DNA from: Lachnospiraceae bacterium
GTDB lineage: Bacteria; Bacillota; Clostridia; Lachnospirales; Lachnospiraceae
Assembly: GCA_016286035.1 (NCBI GenBank)
Contig: JAEERY010000069.1
Location: forward strand, 47,433 to 111,432
DNA length: 64,000 bases
Direction of reading: 5' to 3'
Shown: in pieces, positions 61,074 through 64,000 of the stretch
Position numbering within the stretch: position 1 is the first letter of the stretch
How the letters are laid out: each line of letters starts with the position of its first letter
Translations under genes and position numbers: made by a program
The notes under the pieces: generated by a model
The model's input: only the letters and a program-made list of their open reading frames with translations
Told to the model about the DNA's origin: nothing
The model's database searches: none

Positions 61074-61487
61074 CTAAACGTGCTTTAAGCTCTTTTTGTA
61101 CTCATACATCCTGCTGTCTGCTCTGAAGAATACGTCATCAAAGCTGTTATCCTTTTCGGGATCATATATGTCCATTCCGCACGAAACGACAGGACCTCCG
61201 TTATTTGCATTGTACTGTGCGATCCTTAAAAACGAATCCACAACAAAAGAGACAGCGCCATGCTGACAAAATAGAGCACCGTATCGGCGTAAACCAAGAC
61301 CGTGATCTTTGATTCATAATGCATGCCCTAGAATATATCAGACAGATAATGTAGCATTACACCGTGATGGAATAGCCTATATCTGATCCATACCGGCTCC
61401 TCAGCTGTTGTAGGTCTTTTCATCACTCTGAGATTAATGATCACATGGACCACAAAAGCCAGTAATCCATAGCTTGAATAATACATA
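61074..61487 (-). pseudogene. Remnant of a membrane GGDEF (diguanylate cyclase-like) gene
   Basis: From an ATG at 61487 the minus strand encodes MYYSSYGLLAFVVHVIINLR and, after an in-frame TAG at 61328-61330, continues as KITVLVYADTVLYFVSMALS, the start of a multi-helix sensor domain. It then meets TAA at 61226-61228. In another frame the C-terminal end of a GGDEF domain follows (DSFLRIAQYN, PVVSCGMDIYDPE, FFRADSRMYEYKKSLK) to the stop at 61074. The middle, including the GGDEF active site, is gone. One stop plus an internal deletion with frameshift make it non-functional. I see nothing else in 61488-61566. Confidence 0.8.
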
Positions 61488-61566
61488 TGTCAATTTCTCT
61501 TTGAGAGTATTGTGTTTTAGCTGCAATTACCCTCAATAAGTATTATATCGGCATTTTTCTTAAATC

Positions 61567-62115
61567 TTATAACAACAAAGATCCGTCATCGAAATTCTCG
61601 ATCAGAGTATCCATGGTCTTAAGATAGTCGGATTCTATGAGTACAACCCTTTCTTTTGTCTTCTCAAAACCGTCAATATACTTTCTGTTTTCTTCTTTTA
61701 ACCACTGAACGTTTAAATCGTCATCCTCTAATCTTTTCTCTATATCCGACTCATGTGAGATTATCTCATCAAAATGTAGATCTATATATTCATCGGTCAT
61801 GGCAAGGCATACAAACCTTATAAAAGGCAGATAGCTCTCATCAAGATCCTCTCTCCAGTCAAAAGGTATATAACAGCCTTCAACAATAAGATCCTGCCTG
61901 TTTTCGATCGCAGTTTTTATCATCTCTCTTACTATTGGCCAGAGATAGTCTGTAAGAGCATCATCATCAAAAACCGTAAGATCGGTATTTTTGCTCCGTA
62001 TCAGTCCCATCTTAAGATGATCTATGGAAAGATAAGGATATTTATATTTTTCGAGCATTCTCTGAGCTAAAAGTGTTTTTCCCGTATGAGAAGCCCCGGT
62101 TATCAGTATTATCAT
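61567..62115 (-). CDS. P-loop kinase-like ATP-binding protein
   Basis: Small nucleotide-kinase-like protein of 182 residues. The P-loop is ITGASHTGKTLLAQRM at the very N-terminus. YLSIDHLKMGLIR supplies the acidic residue after strand two, and DLIVEGCYIPFDWR resembles the Walker B region of 2-phosphoglycerate-kinase or zeta/AAA_33 proteins. I place the start at 62115 (MIILITG): GGAAGGAA precedes it, and the frame to 62238 would run through a terminator. Substrate unknown. It follows the kinase-GNAT gene. Confidence 0.78.
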   Translation of the reverse strand: MIILITGASHTGKTLLAQRMLEKYKYPYLSIDHLKMGLIRSKNTDLTVFDDDALTDYLWPIVREMIKTAIENRQDLIVEGCYIPFDWREDLDESYLPFIRFVCLAMTDEYIDLHFDEIISHESDIEKRLEDDDLNVQWLKEENRKYIDGFEKTKERVVLIESDYLKTMDTLIENFDDGSLLL

Positions 62116-62167
62116 ATTTTCCTTCCTTTTTCTCAGGTCTATTTTATCACATGGATCCCTTTTAATA

Positions 62168-62202
62168 CAAAAAGCCTCCACAGGTTTTATCCCGTGAAGG
62201 CT
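62168..62202 (-). terminator. Terminator of the kinase-GNAT gene
   Basis: AGCCT, mismatch, CACGGG pair with CCTGTG, mismatch, AGGCT around a short AT loop, followed on the minus strand by TTTTTGTATT. It separates the two P-loop genes. Confidence 0.88.
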
Positions 62203-62221
62203 AAAAATCAGTTGATCTTTT

Positions 62222-63319
62222 TTAGATCGTCTTAACATACAGATGATCCGTTTCGCCGCCGTAATTTTTTATATCGTTAACATAGTGATATCCGTAATGC
62301 TCGAACAATCCCACATGTCCCGTCGGAATATAACTTTCACCAAAGCCGTTCTTTCTAAGATAATCGTTTGCAGCATTTACTAGCTTTTCGCTTATCCTTT
62401 TACCTCTGTACTTTTCATCCACAAACAGGCTTGAAACCCATGGACATGTATCAGGAAGGTCATAGTAATCCGTTTTCATCACCGAGATCATGCCGACTAT
62501 TCTTTTGTCGCACACAGCCACAAACATGGTTTCCCAGTCTGTAAACTCCCAGTTTCTTACAAGTCCTGCCATGTGATCCTTTACTTCTTCCCATGAAAAG
62601 TTTTCTATAAAGGATAAAAGCTCATCTGAAAGCTTATCTCCCTTATTTACCTTCTCAACCAAAATATCATCAGAAAGATCCCATCCGAAATGCTTTTCGA
62701 CGAGTGCGACCGTATCATCCACACTGCGGTTATTATCGCGCTCCACCCAGAAATAATCACTGTTCTTTAAGTAATCATATGCTTCAATGTTTAACTCTGT
62801 TAAAGTCTGATCACATGTAGCCTTTGCTGCCTCATAATCGGTGGCACTGTGAATAAAATCACTAAACGGCTTATGATCTTCACGATTGCAGTATGTATCC
62901 ACGATATTTACGGGCTTTGATATCATAAAGGCTATCCTTGACGGATCGGTTATCCTGTCGGCATCATAGACCACGCTGTGAAGATCACAGAGTATGATCT
63001 TATCCTGAGAAAGCCTTATCAGATCGAGCAGTACATAATCAAGCTGTTCCCTGCTGTTATCAAGAAGCCACTTCTTGTATTCTTCAACGCTCCTGTTAAA
63101 GAATTCATCAGCATCCTTAAATGTGGTATTCATAGATGGCTGATGTTCTTTATCGGACTTAAACTGATGGATCTTATACTGATCATCGATAACATACACG
63201 GGTATACCGTATTTTTTTCCAAGGGCTTTTGTTACCGTTGTCTTTCCGCCGCATGCCGTTCCCGAAATAAAATATACGTTACGCAAATACTCTTTTATTA
63301 TATTGTCTTGAAATATCAT
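62222..63319 (-). CDS. P-loop kinase-like domain fused to GNAT acetyltransferase
   Basis: Two enzymes in one chain of 365 residues. Residues 1-200 form an AAA_33/chloramphenicol-phosphotransferase-like kinase: FISGTACGGKTTVTKAL is the P-loop, YVIDDQYKIH the following acidic strand, and QDKIILCDLHSVVYDADR the Walker B region. Residues 225-365 are a GNAT domain: FVAVCDKRIVGMISVM, VSSLFVDEKYRGKRISEKLV (the CoA-binding Arg/Gly loop) and HVGLFEHYGYHYV. The fusion suggests phosphate and acetyl modification of one small molecule or antibiotic (inference). AAGGAG at 63328-63333 sets the start. The leader upstream looks regulated. Confidence 0.8.
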   Translation of the reverse strand: MIFQDNIIKEYLRNVYFISGTACGGKTTVTKALGKKYGIPVYVIDDQYKIHQFKSDKEHQPSMNTTFKDADEFFNRSVEEYKKWLLDNSREQLDYVLLDLIRLSQDKIILCDLHSVVYDADRITDPSRIAFMISKPVNIVDTYCNREDHKPFSDFIHSATDYEAAKATCDQTLTELNIEAYDYLKNSDYFWVERDNNRSVDDTVALVEKHFGWDLSDDILVEKVNKGDKLSDELLSFIENFSWEEVKDHMAGLVRNWEFTDWETMFVAVCDKRIVGMISVMKTDYYDLPDTCPWVSSLFVDEKYRGKRISEKLVNAANDYLRKNGFGESYIPTGHVGLFEHYGYHYVNDIKNYGGETDHLYVKTI

Positions 63320-63361
63320 ATTGATCTCCTTATAAAAATAGTTTTCCAGTTACGATCACCG

Positions 63362-63393
63362 GGCATGAAACTATTAAGATAAGGTTTCATGCC
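63362..63393 (-). promoter_or_regulatory. Leader hairpin upstream of the kinase-GNAT gene
   Basis: GGCATGAAAC and GTTTCATGCC form a perfect 10-base-pair stem with a 12-base loop. The loop contains CCTTAT, which is complementary to ATAAGG of the gene's ribosome-binding site at 63328-63335. No T tract follows, so it would act on translation. Confidence 0.6.
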
Positions 63394-63395
63394 AC

Positions 63396-63428
63396 TTAGA
63401 TATTTCTTAATCTTAAGAACATTACCAT
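63396..63428 (-). CDS. Candidate leader peptide MVMFLRLRNI
   Basis: A ten-codon ORF with a strong GGGAGG site (63437-63442) 8 bases upstream. It ends just before the leader hairpin, the arrangement used in drug-inducible erm and cat leaders. Confidence 0.55.
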   Translation of the reverse strand: MVMFLRLRNI

Positions 63429-63484
63429 TTTTATATCCTCCCTAAGACTAAACCGTCTCAGTCTGTCTTTTACCGTTAAAATAT

Positions 63485-63512
63485 ATTATACATGATTATC
63501 CTCGAAAGACAA
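63485..63512 (-). promoter_or_regulatory. Promoter of the kinase-GNAT transcript
   Basis: Minus-strand TTGTCT (63507-63512), 16-base spacer, TATAAT (63485-63490). It yields a leader of about 155 bases before the gene. Confidence 0.68.
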
Positions 63513-63632
63513 AGCTGCAGTTACCGCACATCTACAGGTTCGGTTTTTACTCCTTTATGCTAAGAACAGTTTCATGTATAAAACTCACCGGATCAGTTGA
63601 ATGATATTTCCATAATACTCATTGTCAATGTT

Positions 63633-63664
63633 AACTACATCATTTTTCCGAAAATGATGTAGTT
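63633..63664. repeat. Perfect 14-bp palindrome
   Basis: AACTACATCATTTT and its exact complement surround a TCCG loop. No T tract follows on either strand. It may be an operator pair, a MITE end, or an isolated stem; it is the most regular structure in the gene-free right end. Confidence 0.6.
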
Positions 63665-63710
63665 GGATTCAATGATGATGCAATTAAATAATCTGCGTGC
63701 ACTATTTTGA

Positions 63711-63749
63711 ACATAAAAATTGCAGATAACCCAATGGATTACCTGCAAT
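63711..63749 (-). terminator. Terminator of a gene entering from the right
   Basis: ATTGCAG and CTGCAAT with inner TAA/TTA and CC/GG pairs form a long hairpin, followed on the minus strand by TTTTTATG. Transcription from beyond base 64000 probably ends here. Confidence 0.8.
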
Positions 63750-63751
63750 CT

Positions 63752-64000
63752 GTTATCACAATTTGTACCTGATGAACGAGTTAACAAAAACGTATTATTC
63801 GAGCTCCCTAACTTAAGCTGTACCTTAAACATTTTTGTTAGGGTTCTCTGTTACGATTTGATTTCATTTGGTTTCAGCTGTCCATATCGCACGGACTGTA
63901 TCAGCTAATGTTATCAAATTGTTATCACGGAAGTGTTATCAAGAATAAATACAACAATCTTCCATAGTTCGATAGGGTTTTATAATTCTCTACGTGCTAC
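63752..64000. other. Gene-free right end with GTTATCA repeats and a 9-bp inverted repeat
   Basis: GTTATCA occurs at 63752, 63910, 63921 and 63935 in direct orientation. TAACAAAAA (63782-63790) and TTTTTGTTA (63832-63840) form an inverted repeat. I find no convincing coding region from 63513 to the window end. The repeats could be recombinase arm sites or the edge of a mobile element, but no integrase is visible. Confidence 0.45.

Noticed and set aside
63635..63908. Short open frames on both strands near the right end (63635-63832 minus and 63720-63908 plus)
   Set aside because: They cross the terminator and palindromes, lack ribosome-binding sites and show no recognisable protein features.
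63925..64000. Minus-strand frame open at the right edge, stopping at 63925, as a possible gene end
   Set aside because: Only about 24 codons are visible and nothing recognisable is encoded, although the terminator at 63711-63749 suggests that some gene ends nearby.

Overview
The window looks like chromosome of a low-GC Gram-positive clostridium, most likely a Lachnospiraceae member (inference). The grounds are a FabT/FabK-type fatty-acid cluster with a fused AccD-AccA, a complete HydE/HydF/HydG maturase set with a TM1266-type protein, long runs of multi-domain GT2 glycosyltransferases, membrane-anchored GH25 lysozymes, and a membrane-GGDEF remnant. Every confident gene except one is on the minus strand. 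The exception is an ABC-F ATPase at 41748-43286.

Right to left, which is the direction of transcription, the layout is as follows. (1) 62222-63319 and 61567-62115 encode two P-loop kinase-like proteins. The first is fused to a GNAT domain and has a leader with a short ORF and a hairpin. (2) 61074-61487 is a wrecked membrane-GGDEF gene. (3) 56859-61006 is the [FeFe]-hydrogenase maturation block: TM1266 protein, hydF, hydE, hydG. A structured RNA ending in a terminator lies between the TM1266 gene and hydF. No hydrogenase structural gene is present. (4) 48927-56640 is a type II fatty-acid operon: acpP, fabK, fabD, fabG, fabF, fabZ, accDA fusion, fabH, fabT. Three FabT-like palindromes surround its promoter. 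accB and accC are missing. (5) 43291-48753 holds a small membrane-anchored protein, an AlkZ-related/AlkX-type DNA-glycosylase pair, and a hybrid histidine kinase. (6) 38514-43286 holds the ABC-F gene with an attenuator leader, divergent from aspS, with a LacI-type regulator downstream of aspS. (7) 35928-38408 is a zinc-efflux operon: stand-alone HMA protein, P-type ATPase, SmtB-like ArsR sensor. It has a clear operator and promoter.

(8) 23734-35768 is a cell-envelope block: UDP-glucuronate 4-epimerase, a repeat-rich secreted glucosaminidase, an MBOAT acyltransferase with its SGNH-like partner, two membrane proteins, an anchored SGNH hydrolase, an rRNA methyltransferase-like gene and two SMR-like half-transporters. 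(9) 1-23585 is a surface-polysaccharide locus: two membrane-anchored GH25 lysozymes, rfbA and rfbC, a Wzm/Wzt ABC exporter, a WbdD-like methyltransferase-kinase, five GT2 glycosyltransferases, phosphoglucomutase, a WbaP/CpsE-type priming transferase, an LCP ligase and an HtrA protease cut by the left edge.

Regions 8 and 9 together suggest synthesis, export, chain capping, acylation and wall attachment of a rhamnose-containing polymer. The presence of Wzm/Wzt plus a WbdD-like protein points to ABC-dependent export with chain-end recognition. rfbB and rfbD must lie elsewhere if dTDP-rhamnose is made.

The most unusual signals are regulatory: three structured leaders (hydF, ABC-F, kinase-GNAT), the overlapping palindromes at the zinc promoter, and the large cytoplasmic domain on the main GH25 protein.
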